DNA of 64,000 nucleotides. Source: Methylocapsa sp. S129 (GTDB taxonomy: Bacteria > Pseudomonadota > Alphaproteobacteria > Rhizobiales > Beijerinckiaceae). Numbering within the stretch: position 1 is the first letter of the stretch; each line of letters starts with the position of its first letter. Shown here piece by piece: positions 15,410 through 24,854 of the stretch. The notes under the pieces were generated by a model. The model did not search any database, had not been told where the DNA came from, and saw nothing but the letters and a program-made list of their open reading frames with translations. Location: positions 194,970 to 258,969 of the forward strand of contig NZ_LMUI01000060.1 in NCBI RefSeq assembly GCF_009765995.1, read 5' to 3'. Made by a program: the position numbers and the translations under genes.

Positions 15410-17112
15410 CGCAGCATGTATCTCCGGGTGAGCGGCGCCTTCACCGCGGGTGGGCACATCAACAGCTTGCCGTCGGCGCGCACCTCGAAGGTTTGCGGAT
15501 CCACGTCGACATGCGGCATGGCTTTATTTCGCACCATATCGGTCTTGCGCAGCTTGCGGACGTTCTTGATCGGCAGCATGCGCTTGCCGAGGCCGAGTTT
15601 GCGCCCGACATCGGCCTGTTCGGCAAGCTTGGAGATGAAATTGACGCCGAGCTGTTGCGGCGCGGCCCCTAGGGCGCCCCACATGCGCTTCTGGATCATC
15701 GGCTCGGCTAGGCCAAGGCTGCCGTTGCCATCGCCCATCGCGGCCCAGGCGATGAAGCCGCTCTTGATGACCATATAGGGTTTGATGCCGAAAGAGGCCC
15801 GCGGCCAAAGCACGAGGTCAGCCATTTTTCCCACTTCGATCGACCCGACATGATGATCGATGCCGACCGCGATGGCGGGATTGATAGTGAGTTTGGCGAC
15901 ATAGCGCTTGATGCGCTCATTGTCAGCTTTGGCCGTGGTCTCTTCAGGCAGGCGGCCGACCCGCTCCTTCATGACGCTGGCGAGCTGCCAGCAATTGGCG
16001 ACATTCTCGGCGAGCCGCCCCATGCCCTGCGTGTCCGTGCCGAAAATCGAAATGGCGCCCATGTCGTGCAGAAAATCTTCCGCCGCCGCCGATTGGGCGC
16101 GCACACGCGCTTCGCCGAACGCGACATCTTCGGGGATGTTGTAGTTGAGCTGGTGGCAAATCATCGTCATCGCCAAGCCCTCCTCAAGCCCGTAGAGCGT
16201 GTAGGGGTTGGTCGGGTTGGTCGAAGACGGGATGACGTTGTCGTAGGACACCACTTTCAGCAAGTCCGGCGCATGGCCTCCGCCAGCGCCTTCGACGTGG
16301 TACATGTGGATCGTCCGCCCCTCGACAGCGGCCATTGTGTCTTCGCAAAAGCCGAATTCGTTGATCGAGTCTGTATGCAGGTGGACGGCGAAATCGTTGC
16401 GATCGGCGGCGACGAGGCTTTGATCGATGACGGCCGGGGCCGCGCCGAAATCCTCGTGAATCTTGACCGACATGCCGCCAGCAGCGACCGATTCCTCGAC
16501 CGCTTCGGCGTTCGATGATCCGCGTCCGAACAAAGCGTAGTTGAGCGGCGAGAATTCGGTCGCCTGCAGGAAGCGGCCGAAGGTCGTCGTGCTGCCGCTG
16601 CCGACATCGAAGAGCGGCCCCGGCCCATTGCCGACCATGGTGGTCGTGCCGCCCGCCAGCGCATGGTCGGATTGTTCGGGGGAACCCAGATGCGCATGCG
16701 ATTCGACCGCGCCCGCCGTGACGATGAAGCCGGCCCCCGACACAGGGGACGTCGTGTTTCCAACCACCATGTCGGGATGCACATTCGGCATCACGTCGGG
16801 GTTGCCGGCTTTGCCGATGCCCACGATCCGGCCGTCGCGGATGCCGATATCGGCCTTGATGATCCCGGCGATCGCGTCGACAATCGTCGCGTTCTTGATG
16901 ACGATGTCGAGGATTTTATCGGACGATTTCAGATAGCCATTGATGCCCTCGCCGTCGCGCAGGTTCTTACCAGCGCCAATGAGCAGTTCATGCCCGTAAG
17001 TTGTGAAATCGTGTTCGATCTCGGCAAATAATTCGGTGTCGGCGAGACGGACGAGGTCGCCCTTCGTCGGTCCGTAGAGATCGGCATAGGCCTGCCGGCT
17101 CAATCTTGCCAT
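15406..17112 (-). CDS. ureC: Urease-type alpha subunit (catalytic), divergent near the active site
   Basis: The 568-residue amidohydrolase has all expected nickel ligands by motif: HAH (139/141), carbamylated Lys217 and His219 in SVKIHED, His246 in VHLHTD, His272 in [13 protein letters not shown] and Asp360 in [10 protein letters not shown]. The mobile-flap Cys319-His320 and Arg336 are also kept. From memory of the Klebsiella sequence, the usual segment after the HxH motif (GTGPAAGTHATTCTPG) is replaced by [19 protein letters not shown], about four residues shorter, and the flap CHH is CHQ. The alanine after the Asp360 motif is Gly363. Urea hydrolysis is the default prediction, but the pocket may admit another substrate. 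It lies 9 bases after the fused gamma/beta gene. Confidence 0.92.
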   Translation of the reverse strand: MARLSRQAYADLYGPTKGDLVRLADTELFAEIEHDFTTYGHELLIGAGKNLRDGEGINGYLKSSDKILDIVIKNATIVDAIAGIIKADIGIRDGRIVGIGKAGNPDVMPNVHPDMVVGNTTSPVSGAGFIVTAGAVESHAHLGSPEQSDHALAGGTTTMVGNGPGPLFDVGSGSTTTFGRFLQATEFSPLNYALFGRGSSNAEAVEESVAAGGMSVKIHEDFGAAPAVIDQSLVAADRNDFAVHLHTDSINEFGFCEDTMAAVEGRTIHMYHVEGAGGGHAPDLLKVVSYDNVIPSSTNPTNPYTLYGLEEGLAMTMICHQLNYNIPEDVAFGEARVRAQSAAAEDFLHDMGAISIFGTDTQGMGRLAENVANCWQLASVMKERVGRLPEETTAKADNERIKRYVAKLTINPAIAVGIDHHVGSIEVGKMADLVLWPRASFGIKPYMVIKSGFIAWAAMGDGNGSLGLAEPMIQKRMWGALGAAPQQLGVNFISKLAEQADVGRKLGLGKRMLPIKNVRKLRKTDMVRNKAMPHVDVDPQTFEVRADGKLLMCPPAVKAPLTRRYMLR

Positions 17113-17121
17113 GTCGCTCCC

Positions 17122-17820
17122 CTATGCGCCGAGATAGCCGCGGGCCTTGGCCAGCACGAGCGATTTGTCCTTCGCGCCCACCTCGTCCAAGGGTCCGTTG
17201 ACGAGCCCGGCCTGTCCGCGTACGACCCGATGGCCTTCGATCGGCACGAGCCGCACCGATTTGACCACGCCGGGTTCGAAGCGGATGCCGGTTCCGGCGG
17301 GCCGGTCGATCTTCATGCCCCAGGCGGCGGCGCGGTCGAATTTCATCGCCCGGTTGACTTCGAAGAAATGCGTGTGGCTGCGCACCTGCACGTCGCGGTC
17401 GCCGGTATTGACCACGTCGATCGTCACCGCCGGCAGAGCGGCGAACATTTCGATGTCGTCCTCGGGCGAGATGATCTGGCCGGGAACGATCGTGTCGAGC
17501 AGCGGCTTCTCGCCCGGGCCGATCGGCTCGAAGAGGACCATGACCTTGGTGCCCTCGGCGAACAAGCACTCGATATAGAGCATGGGGATCATTTCGGCGA
17601 CGCCCGGCTCGACGTCGTCCGTCGTCAGGAAGCGGCTCGCCATGTCGCGAATCTCGTCGTAGGCGATGTCGCGGCGGGCCGCGACCATCACTTCGTCGGT
17701 CAGGAACGCGACGGCCTCGGGATGGCTGAGCCTGATCCCGAGCCGCCGGTTGCGCCGGGCCATTTCAGCGGCCGTGAAAATGATCAGGCGGTCCATTTCC
17801 GTCGGCGACAGGTTCATCAT
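17122..17820 (-). CDS. ureAB: Fused urease gamma/beta subunit (UreA-UreB)
   Basis: The 232-residue protein joins the two small urease subunits. Residues 1-100 are gamma (LSPTEMDRLIIF, RRLGIRLSHPEAVAFLTDEV, DVEPGVAEMIP) and about 125-215 are beta (GQIISPEDDIEM, VVNTGDRDVQVRSHTHFFEVN, GTGIRFEPG). Such fusions occur in Helicobacter UreA and in several alternative ureases. The ATG at 17820 is followed by a second in-frame ATG. ureF ends 15 bases upstream and ureC begins 9 bases downstream, so expression is coupled. The gene order E-F-AB-C-G-D differs from the common D-A-B-C-E-F-G order. Confidence 0.93.
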   Translation of the reverse strand: MMNLSPTEMDRLIIFTAAEMARRNRRLGIRLSHPEAVAFLTDEVMVAARRDIAYDEIRDMASRFLTTDDVEPGVAEMIPMLYIECLFAEGTKVMVLFEPIGPGEKPLLDTIVPGQIISPEDDIEMFAALPAVTIDVVNTGDRDVQVRSHTHFFEVNRAMKFDRAAAWGMKIDRPAGTGIRFEPGVVKSVRLVPIEGHRVVRGQAGLVNGPLDEVGAKDKSLVLAKARGYLGA

Positions 17821-17835
17821 GGCAAGGTCTCGATT

Positions 17836-18513
17836 TCAGGTCGTGAACAGGCGCACAGCGCGCGATCCGCCGCGCGACACCGCAATATCGATCAGCGGCG
17901 TGAAGCTGGACGGCGCCAGATCGTCGGGCAGCGGCTCCGCCAACACGTCCACGAGAGCACGGCGGGCCGTTTCAAGGGATTGCTGCGCCTCGACATGGCC
18001 GATGACGCCGAGCCGGACCGCGGCGCTGACGAGGCCATTGACGAGCGTCCAGCCAGAGACGAGTTCGGCGGCGCGGAGGTCCAACGCGGCGTCGCGATAG
18101 ACGAGCGCCTGGACGACCGGCAGATGCCCCAGGCGTACGTCGCTCGACAGCAGGGCGCGGTAGCGCACGCACAGCGGGCCGCCCAGGCGTGCGGAGACCC
18201 CGAGCAAAGCCCGCCCCGCGCGGCGCGAGCCGTCGCGCATCTGCGCTGAGGGCGTGGACGCTTCGGCGAAGCGGTCGATGGCGGCGACGGCCGCCGGATC
18301 GTCGGCGCGGTGGGCGCGCGTCAGGAGGGGGCGGTCCATGCAGTTCCAGCGGAAGGCGAGATGCTCGCCAATGAAGGCGTCGAGGTCGGCTTGGCCATCC
18401 AGCAAGCCATCGGCGGCCAGACCCTCGACGCCCCAGGAAAAAGCGAAGCCGCCGGCCGGATAGGCGCTGTCACCATATTGCATCAGCGCCAGCGCCGTCG
18501 CGGTCTCAAACAT
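17836..18513 (-). CDS. ureF: Urease accessory protein UreF
   Basis: The 225-residue, mostly helical protein is UreF, which bridges UreD and UreG during nickel insertion. The N-terminus YGDSAYPAGGFAFSWGVEGL is the family hallmark, and the C-terminal conserved part includes PLIDIAVSRGGSR followed by RLFTT. I chose ATG 18513, which overlaps the ureE stop by eight bases; an earlier ATG at 18540 would add nine residues. Position between ureE and ureAB supports the assignment. Confidence 0.9.
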   Translation of the reverse strand: MFETATALALMQYGDSAYPAGGFAFSWGVEGLAADGLLDGQADLDAFIGEHLAFRWNCMDRPLLTRAHRADDPAAVAAIDRFAEASTPSAQMRDGSRRAGRALLGVSARLGGPLCVRYRALLSSDVRLGHLPVVQALVYRDAALDLRAAELVSGWTLVNGLVSAAVRLGVIGHVEAQQSLETARRALVDVLAEPLPDDLAPSSFTPLIDIAVSRGGSRAVRLFTT

Positions 18514-18955
18514 CGGCGAGTTCCACGATGTCGCCCGCATCGAGGAGATGGGCGATGCGGGCGCGATAGCCTGCGAGCGGGCCGTCGAGGAGAATGGCGA
18601 GACAGTCTTCCTCGAAGCGCACCCGCCAGTGCAGGTTGCCGGCGTTCCAGCCGAGCTTCAGCGCCGCCGCCGCATGGGCTGGGCGGAGCCGCCAGACACG
18701 TTGTCGGCCGAACCGAGCGACGATCGCTTTCTCCTCATCGATGTAGAGCAGTGCGCCGTCGACAAGCTCCTCGCCGCGCGCAAGGCTCACGGCGCAGTCA
18801 GTGCCGCGATCCGTCGCGAGGCGAAAGCGCTTGCGCCCCGCTTCCTCGGAGGGAACGAACAGCAATTCGATGCCGTCATGATGCTCCAAAGCGTGCAGGC
18901 GCGCGTGATAGAGCGTGTCCGATTCATGGCCGAGAACGCCGTGGAGCCTCAACAT
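18506..18955 (-). CDS. ureE: Urease accessory metallochaperone UreE
   Basis: The 149-residue protein has the UreE N-terminal peptide-binding domain (CAVSLARGEELVDGALLYID) and the metal-binding domain with WNAGNLHWRVRFEEDCLAILLD, which corresponds to the GNRH-type region of other UreE proteins. It lacks the His-rich tail seen in some species. It would donate nickel to the UreG-UreF-UreD complex. It overlaps ureF by eight bases and begins 27 bases after the asparaginase-like gene. Confidence 0.85.
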   Translation of the reverse strand: MLRLHGVLGHESDTLYHARLHALEHHDGIELLFVPSEEAGRKRFRLATDRGTDCAVSLARGEELVDGALLYIDEEKAIVARFGRQRVWRLRPAHAAAALKLGWNAGNLHWRVRFEEDCLAILLDGPLAGYRARIAHLLDAGDIVELADV

Positions 18956-18982
18956 GGGCGCGCGCTCCGCGGCTGCGGCTCG

Positions 18983-20671
18983 TCAATGCGTGTCGAAGAC
19001 ATGCTGATACTCTGCAAGAGCCGCTTTAAGCGCCACAATTTCGCTAGGAGTGGGATGGGCCGGGTCTGCGGCGGCGGGGAGGCTGCCGAACTTCATCAGG
19101 CAGGCCATCAGAAGCAACCGCGCTTTGGTCGAGGTGAGGTTCAGGCCCGCGATCGCGAAGGGGTCGAAATCGGCAAAGCCTTCGGGATAGCCGCGCCCGA
19201 CCCGCACGACAGGCGCGCCGCTGAAACTCGCCCGGCGCAGCATGGCGGCCCGCAGTTCCGACGTCGCGGCGCCATAAGGCACCAGGCCTTCGATCACGAA
19301 ACCGCAAAGCCGGCCACGAACGAGCCGGTCGCGGATCAGGAACGCGAGATCGGCTTCCGCCTCGGGATCGTCGCCGAAGGCGTCTGCCGCAAAGCCGCCG
19401 TCCTTGACGATGGAGACGAGGGGAATAGCCTCGGCCAGCAGACGGCCGTGGTCGTCCTTGATCGCAATGTCGACCCGGCTCAGGCCGTCTTCGCCGAGCC
19501 GGGTGGCGGAGACTGTCTTCGGCAAGCGCGTGATGTTGACTTCGGAATCGGCCGTGTGCCGATAGGCCGGAACATACATCAGGTAAGGCGCGCCCGCGTG
19601 GGTCACCTGACCCAAAATGCCGCCGTGGCCGCCGGTCGCGACATAGCCGCCGGGCCGGGCGTCGACTTTCGCGACTTCGCGCGCGGCGAAAAACTGCTGT
19701 TCCTGGATCACGACGGTACCGGCCCGGTTGCCGCCCTTCCCATCCTCCCAGATGCGCGACTGAATATAGGTGACGGAGTCGACGATGTTGGCGGGGCCGT
19801 CATTGCTGATCTGCCCTTGTGGGCGTTGCGCCGCGTTACAGGCGATCGGCAGCCGCGTATCGATCAGCAGATTGAACCAATAGGCCACCTCCTCGATCTG
19901 CGGACTGCCCTGCGTCCAGATAGCCCCGTCGTATTGCCCCGACGAGAGGATCGCCTGCACGTCGTTGGTGATCTTGGCGAGGACCGGGCGCGGCGGCGAT
20001 TTGGCGAGATGGAAGGGTTTGTAGGCGAAGAAGTCCCAGCCGAGCCTTTCCGCGGGCGTGTCGCCCTCGCCCTTATCCGCGCGGCTGGCAGCCGCCAGGC
20101 CCTTGGTGAAGCCGCCGGGCGGAGCGACGCGGTAGAAATCGACCTCCGCGCGTCCGCCGATGAGATTGACCTTGCCGTCCATGCCGATGGAAAGGCGATC
20201 GATCTCCTCGAAGCTGCGCGATCCGTCAGGAAAAAAGCCTTGCCGCGTTGTGGCGCTGCCAGGCGCAGTCGCTTCTTCTTCCCATGGGGACCCGTCGCGC
20301 TGCACGGCCATGTAAGGCAGCGGGTAGAGGCCGTCTTCGGGCGTGAGTTCGATCGCATAGACGGCCTTGTCGTCGGCCGCTTGCCGAGTAGGGCTGAAGG
20401 CGCCGTCTTTGTCGATATAGCCGTCCGGCGGTCCGTAAAGTTCGGCGGCGTCGGCCTCCAGCGGATGGGCGGAGAATTGCTCGACATAGACTTTGACCGG
20501 CGCGGCCAGACGCTGCGCCCGAAGCGCGTCGAAGGCGAGGGCGCTGCCATCATCCGCCGTAAGCGGCGACAGTCCCTTCTGCACGCGCGCCTTGTTGGAC
20601 GTGACGAGCGGCGGCGTGTTCTGGATCGTCGCGGTCGGCCCCGCCAGATGAGCGATACGGATCTTGGTCAT
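18983..20671 (-). CDS. Asparaginase/glutaminase-superfamily protein, enlarged and with altered active site
   Basis: The 562-residue protein is far longer than the usual 330-residue asparaginases. A possible first catalytic Thr lies in AGPTATIQ (residues 10-17) with TSNK following. The second motif (normally HGTDTMEET) appears at residues 253-263 as TQGSPQIEEVA, so the Thr-Asp pair is Ser-Pro. The following QRPQGQISNDGPANIVDSV (282-300) and Lys335 in REVAKVDA match the family well, as does a C-terminal segment GAPVVRVGRGYPEGF. About 150 extra residues separate the first two motifs. It is encoded between an acetamidase/formamidase gene and ureE, with a GGAGA ribosome binding site. It may hydrolyse an amide feeding the urease, or it may be a binding or structural partner. 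Confidence 0.72.
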   Translation of the reverse strand: MTKIRIAHLAGPTATIQNTPPLVTSNKARVQKGLSPLTADDGSALAFDALRAQRLAAPVKVYVEQFSAHPLEADAAELYGPPDGYIDKDGAFSPTRQAADDKAVYAIELTPEDGLYPLPYMAVQRDGSPWEEEATAPGSATTRQGFFPDGSRSFEEIDRLSIGMDGKVNLIGGRAEVDFYRVAPPGGFTKGLAAASRADKGEGDTPAERLGWDFFAYKPFHLAKSPPRPVLAKITNDVQAILSSGQYDGAIWTQGSPQIEEVAYWFNLLIDTRLPIACNAAQRPQGQISNDGPANIVDSVTYIQSRIWEDGKGGNRAGTVVIQEQQFFAAREVAKVDARPGGYVATGGHGGILGQVTHAGAPYLMYVPAYRHTADSEVNITRLPKTVSATRLGEDGLSRVDIAIKDDHGRLLAEAIPLVSIVKDGGFAADAFGDDPEAEADLAFLIRDRLVRGRLCGFVIEGLVPYGAATSELRAAMLRRASFSGAPVVRVGRGYPEGFADFDPFAIAGLNLTSTKARLLLMACLMKFGSLPAAADPAHPTPSEIVALKAALAEYQHVFDTH

Positions 20672-20684
20672 GATGCGCGTCTCC

Positions 20685-21623
20685 TCAAATCCGGAAATTT
20701 TTCTTTTCCATCATCATGTGGACGCCCTTCGAACCATTCACGGTCTGAGTGATATGAAGGTCGCCGGCGAGGCTGCACAGCATATAGGCGTCGGCGTGCG
20801 AAAGGCCGGCCTTCTCGCCGAGCAGCGCGATCATCTCGCGAAGAGCCTTGATCGCGCATTGATCGAGATCGGGGTCCATGCCCATCGTGATGTGATGCGT
20901 TTCGGTTTCGGCCCGCGGATACGTGAAGCTCAAGTCGTTGCGGACGATGAATTCGAACTTGCCGCGCAACGCCGTCTCGATGGCCGTGATGCAAACTTCG
21001 CCATCGCCCTGGGCGCCGTGTCCGTCGCCGCATGAAAACAAGGCGCCTTCGACGAAGACGGGCAGATAAAGCGTGGCGCCGGCCATCAGCTCTTTGTTGT
21101 CGAGATTGCCGCCCGTCGCCTGCGGCGCGGTGGAGGTGATGCGTCCCCACCCCTTCGGCGGGGCGACGCCCATGACGCCGAAGAAAGGCTTCAGCTCAAG
21201 TTCAAGTCCCCAAGGCATGACGCCGACGTTGCGCGCGATGTCGAGCGGGATATTGACCTTGCGCGGCTCGTTGTAGTCGTGCGGCAACGTGCCCAGCAGA
21301 GGGAGGATAAGGTTGAAGCCCCAATCCTGCAGCAGCGATACCTCATGAATGCGGACTTCGAGCACGCTTCCCGGCTTCGCACCCTCCACGAAGACCGGGC
21401 CCGTCAGGATATGCGGCCCCTCCTGCTTCACATTCGCGTGGATGCCCGCGAGCGCTTTCGGGATATGGAACTTGGCCGGATCGGGGAGGACGTCGGGGCC
21501 GCCCGTCACGGTGTCGATCGTGACCACATCCCCGCTTGCGACCGTCATCACCGGTTTCAGGGTCGCATCGAAATACCCCCAGTGGCAATTCTCCACGCTC
21601 GGCTCAAGATGATGATTCGCCAA
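20685..21623 (-). CDS. Acetamidase/formamidase family protein (second copy)
   Basis: The 312-residue amidohydrolase shows the family blocks VMTVASGDVVTIDTVTGG, GPHILTGPVFVEGAKPGS, PFFGVMGVAPP, GGNLDNKELMAGATLYLPV and CGDGHGAQGDGEVC. It releases ammonia from a short amide in known relatives (formamidase FmdA, acetamidase AmdA). It is closely similar in motif and layout to the copy at 45700-46653, and less to the one at 12762-13751. It is the first gene after an AT-rich leader (21690-21730) and leads the asparaginase-like and urease genes, 13 bases before the next start. Confidence 0.9.
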   Translation of the reverse strand: MANHHLEPSVENCHWGYFDATLKPVMTVASGDVVTIDTVTGGPDVLPDPAKFHIPKALAGIHANVKQEGPHILTGPVFVEGAKPGSVLEVRIHEVSLLQDWGFNLILPLLGTLPHDYNEPRKVNIPLDIARNVGVMPWGLELELKPFFGVMGVAPPKGWGRITSTAPQATGGNLDNKELMAGATLYLPVFVEGALFSCGDGHGAQGDGEVCITAIETALRGKFEFIVRNDLSFTYPRAETETHHITMGMDPDLDQCAIKALREMIALLGEKAGLSHADAYMLCSLAGDLHITQTVNGSKGVHMMMEKKNFRI

Positions 21624-21689
21624 ATCTATACCCTCCCTCTGTCGGAGATCCGCCGCCGCGACAATAGCGGCCCCGTGCTGCGTCGCCCG

Positions 21690-21730
21690 ATAAATAGTTA
21701 ATTATTCAATTATTCATATTTCAATGATTT
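21690..21730. promoter_or_regulatory. AT-rich leader of the amidase/urease operon
   Basis: This short stretch is strikingly AT-rich against its GC-rich surroundings and contains repeated TTCAA/ATTATTCA units (TTCAATTATTCATATTTCAA at 21705-21724). It resembles, imperfectly, the TTCAA-n-ATTATTG sites near 27754 and 32882. It lies 67 bases upstream of the acetamidase start, so it probably holds an internal promoter and regulator site. Confidence 0.45.
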
Positions 21731-21759
21731 CTCACTCATCGACCTGTGTGACATTGCCC

Positions 21760-22815
21760 TCAGGCTGGCTCTGCGACCCTCTCGTCGAAGGCCAGCGGGC
21801 CATCGGCGGCCTCGACCTTGAAGCAGCGCGCCATATGGCCTCGGATATCCGTGACAGGCGGCGGCATCGTGACGATGCAGTCCGGGCCCGCATATTTACA
21901 ACGAGGCGCGAAACTGCAGCCGTCCGGCAAGGCTCGCAGATCCGGAGGGTTGCCGGCGATGGCTTCGAGCGGCAGGTTCCGATCCTGATCCTTGGCGGTC
22001 GCAGCAAGCATCGCCTTCGTATAGGGGTGCTGCGGATTGAGCAGGACGTCGCGCGCATTGCCATATTCGATGATCCGTCCGGCATACATGACCGCGACCT
22101 GGTCGGCGATCTGCGCCGCGACGCCGAGATCATGCGTTACGAAGATCATCGACATGCCCATCTCCTGCTGAATTTTACGCAGAAGAACGAGGATCTGAAT
22201 CTGTACCGAGGCGTCGAGCGCGGTCGTGGGCTCGTCGGCGAGCAGCAGGCTTGGACGGCAGGACAGAGCCATCGCGATCACCGCGCGTTGGCGCAGGCCG
22301 CCCGACAATTCATGCGGATAGGCCTTCAGCCGCCGTTCGGGCGACGGGACGCGCACGAGTTCAAGCAGCTCCAGGGCGCGCGCCCACGCCGCTTCTTTGC
22401 TCAGGCCCTCGTGGCGTCGCACCGTCTCTGCGATCTGATCGCCGACGGTATAGAGCGGATCGAGCGCCGTCATTGGCTCCTGGAAGACCATCGAAATCAG
22501 CGAGCCGCGCAATTGCGTCATGGCTCGGTCGCTGACCGCGCCGATGTCGTGCTCGCCGACCATCATCGTGCCTTCGATGACTGTCCGCTTCTTCGGATGC
22601 AGGCGCAGGAGCGAGCGCATCATGACCGACTTGCCCGAGCCGGATTCGCCGATCACGCATAGAACCTTGCCGCGCTCCAGATTGAACGAAATGCCGTTGA
22701 CGGCCCTGACGGTTGCATCCCGGCTGACGAATTTGACCCGCAGGTCTTCGACGCGCAGGAAAGGGGCCGGATGCGGCGTGGCCTGCGAAAGGTCAGGCGA
22801 TGTCATGGCGTTCAT
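21760..22815 (-). CDS. Opp/Dpp-type ABC transporter ATP-binding protein (DppD type)
   Basis: The 351-residue ATPase has Walker A GESGSGKS, signature [15 protein letters not shown], Walker [13 protein letters not shown] and the C-terminal oligopeptide-transporter extension with [15 protein letters not shown], which carries the Cys cluster of OppD/DppD proteins. The ATG at 22815 has an AAGGA ribosome binding site; an earlier in-frame start at 22863 is unlikely because it overlaps the previous gene. It pairs with the following ATPase to drive the first peptide-type importer of the window. Confidence 0.92.
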   Translation of the reverse strand: MNAMTSPDLSQATPHPAPFLRVEDLRVKFVSRDATVRAVNGISFNLERGKVLCVIGESGSGKSVMMRSLLRLHPKKRTVIEGTMMVGEHDIGAVSDRAMTQLRGSLISMVFQEPMTALDPLYTVGDQIAETVRRHEGLSKEAAWARALELLELVRVPSPERRLKAYPHELSGGLRQRAVIAMALSCRPSLLLADEPTTALDASVQIQILVLLRKIQQEMGMSMIFVTHDLGVAAQIADQVAVMYAGRIIEYGNARDVLLNPQHPYTKAMLAATAKDQDRNLPLEAIAGNPPDLRALPDGCSFAPRCKYAGPDCIVTMPPPVTDIRGHMARCFKVEAADGPLAFDERVAEPA

Positions 22816-22834
22816 CTCGCTTGGTCCTTGCTGA

Positions 22835-23920
22835 TCAGGCTGCGGTTGCGTGGGCGGGCGCACGGCTGTGCCCCGAGTCGGGATGGACCATGTGGCAGGC
22901 CGCCAAATGCTTGTCGGCGGAAAGTTTGAGCACGTCCCCGAGCTTGGGCGTCTTGGCTTTGCAGACGTCTTCGACGAAGGCGCAACGGGTGTGGAACCGG
23001 CATCCCGAGGGGGGACTGACAGGGCTCGGCGGATCGCCGGCGAGCGGGGCGGCGTCGACGCGCGCTTCTGGGTCCATGCTGAGGCGGCACGCCAGCAACG
23101 CCTGGGTATAGGGATGTTTGGGCGCTTCGTAGATTTGGTCTGCGGGACCGATCTCGACCAATTGCCCGAGATACATCACCATCACGCGGTCCGAAATGTA
23201 GCGGACGACATGCAGGTCGTGCGAGATGAAGATATAGGTGAGGTTGAGCTGCTTCTTGATGTCCCCCAACAGATTGAGAACCTGAGCCTCCACCGATTTG
23301 TCGAGCGCCGAGACGGCCTCGTCGAGGATCAGCAGGCGCGGGGCGAGCGCCAGCGCGCGGGCGATGTTGACGCGCTGTTTTTGGCCGCCGGACAATTCAT
23401 GCGGGTAGCGTTGGCCGAAGAGGTTCGGGTTGAGGCCGACCTTCTCCATCAGCGATCGGGCTTGCGCCTTGGCGGACTTGCCGGACGCCCCCTGAACCTT
23501 GGGACCATAGGCGACGGATTGTTCGATCGGCAAGCGCGGATTGAGAGATGAAGAACTGTCCTGAAACACCATCTGCAGCGCACGGCGCAGCCCGTCCAAA
23601 AGAACGCCCGTCGATCCGCCGACCAGATCGCCGTCGAGAATCAACTCACCGGCGTCTTTCTCGATCAGATGCATGAGCAGCCGCGCGAGCGTGGACTTGC
23701 CGCAGCCCGATTCGCCGACGATGCCGAGAGTTTCGCCCTTCACCACATAGAAGGACACGTCGTCGACGGCCTTGACCTCGGCGACCTTGCGGTTGAACAC
23801 GCCGGCGCGGATGGGAAAGTATTTCTTCATGCCGTCGACGATCAGCATCGGCTGAGCGGGGCCGCCGCGGTCCCTTGGATCGACGGGAGCGGTCCTGGGC
23901 GTCATCATGTGGTCTGTCAT
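22835..23920 (-). CDS. Opp/Dpp-type ABC transporter ATP-binding protein (DppF type)
   Basis: The 361-residue ATPase has Walker A GESGCGKST, signature LSGGQKQRVNIARAL, Walker B LLILDEAVSALD and a C-terminal GCRFHTRCAFVEDVC Cys region. The N-terminal KKYFPIRAGVFNRKVAEVKAVDDVSF is typical of DppF/OppF. It follows the DppC gene by 14 bases and precedes the DppD gene by 19 bases. It supplies the second nucleotide-binding domain of the importer. Confidence 0.92.
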   Translation of the reverse strand: MTDHMMTPRTAPVDPRDRGGPAQPMLIVDGMKKYFPIRAGVFNRKVAEVKAVDDVSFYVVKGETLGIVGESGCGKSTLARLLMHLIEKDAGELILDGDLVGGSTGVLLDGLRRALQMVFQDSSSSLNPRLPIEQSVAYGPKVQGASGKSAKAQARSLMEKVGLNPNLFGQRYPHELSGGQKQRVNIARALALAPRLLILDEAVSALDKSVEAQVLNLLGDIKKQLNLTYIFISHDLHVVRYISDRVMVMYLGQLVEIGPADQIYEAPKHPYTQALLACRLSMDPEARVDAAPLAGDPPSPVSPPSGCRFHTRCAFVEDVCKAKTPKLGDVLKLSADKHLAACHMVHPDSGHSRAPAHATAA

Positions 23921-23934
23921 CGGTCAGCCGCTCC

Positions 23935-24840
23935 TCAAGCTCTGACGTCCATCGCCTGACGCAACCCGTCGCTCAGCAGGTTGAAGGCGATGGAGGTGAT
24001 GAGAATGGCGACGCCGGGAATCGCGCTGACTATGGGCTGGACATAGATCGACTGGCGCAGCGTCGATAGCATCAGTCCCCAATCGGCTGTCGGCGGTGAG
24101 ACGCCAAGCCCTAGAAACGAGAGACCTGAAGCCAGGATGATGGAGACCGAGACGAGCGTCGAGGCGTAGACCAGCACCGGCGACATCACGTTGATCAGCA
24201 CATGGGTGAACAGGATCGAGAGGGTCGAAGCCCCCGTCGAGCGCGCGGCGTCGACGAAATCCATCGTCCGCACCTGACTGGTCGCGGTTTCCGCGACGCG
24301 GCAGAGCGGCGGGATCAGGACCACCGTGAGGGTCAGCAATTGATTGGTGATTCCACCTCCGAGGCTACCCGAGATCGCGACCGCCAGAAGGACGGAGGGA
24401 AAGGCGAAGAAGACGTCCATGGTGCGCATGATCAACATGTTGACCTTGCCGCCGAAATAACCCGCCACCACGCCGAACAGGCCGCCGATGATCGTCGCGA
24501 GCGCGACCGGGAGGATGCCCATAGTGAGGGACACGCGGCCGCCGTAGAGCATCCGGCTCAGAATGTCGCGGCCCTGTTCGTCCGTGCCGAGCAGATAATT
24601 GTGGTAGCCGATAGGTCGCAGCCGATGCGCCATGCTGGACTTGTAGGGGTCCATCGGCGAAATCAACGGCGCAAACACCGCCGTCAGAACGATCGCGATG
24701 ATCAGGACCAGACAGAACAGCGTGACATAGTCATAGCGCAGTCGATGCCATACGCTGCCCCAGTAGCTGCGGACCCGGACCGCAGACGCTGGACGGCTGG
24801 CGGGGGGCCTAAGGGACGAATCTGCGACGGCGTCGGTCAT
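23935..24840 (-). CDS. Opp/Dpp-type ABC transporter permease (DppC type)
   Basis: The 301-residue inner-membrane protein has the DppC N-terminal extension, LGTDEQGRDILSRMLYGGRVSL and the permease loop VDAARSTGASTLSILFTHVLINVMSPV, followed by LSFLGLGVSPPTADWGLML. I chose ATG 24840 because a GGAGG sits eight bases upstream; an ATG at 24855 overlaps the preceding stop and is an alternative. It is the second permease of the importer. Confidence 0.92.
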   Translation of the reverse strand: MTDAVADSSLRPPASRPASAVRVRSYWGSVWHRLRYDYVTLFCLVLIIAIVLTAVFAPLISPMDPYKSSMAHRLRPIGYHNYLLGTDEQGRDILSRMLYGGRVSLTMGILPVALATIIGGLFGVVAGYFGGKVNMLIMRTMDVFFAFPSVLLAVAISGSLGGGITNQLLTLTVVLIPPLCRVAETATSQVRTMDFVDAARSTGASTLSILFTHVLINVMSPVLVYASTLVSVSIILASGLSFLGLGVSPPTADWGLMLSTLRQSIYVQPIVSAIPGVAILITSIAFNLLSDGLRQAMDVRA

Positions 24841-24854
24841 GGGCGCGGCCTCCA

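Noticed and set aside
18548..20752. A very long open frame on the plus strand across the asparaginase-like and ureE genes
   Set aside because: It is antisense to well-supported genes with clear family motifs; its translation is Arg/Asp/Gly-rich without recognisable domains, as expected for the reverse frame of GC-rich genes.
21624..21759. Possible riboswitch (guanidine or nickel type) in front of the acetamidase-urease genes
   Set aside because: I looked for conserved ykkC- or NiCo-like blocks and saw only AT-rich repeats; an Infernal scan against Rfam would decide.
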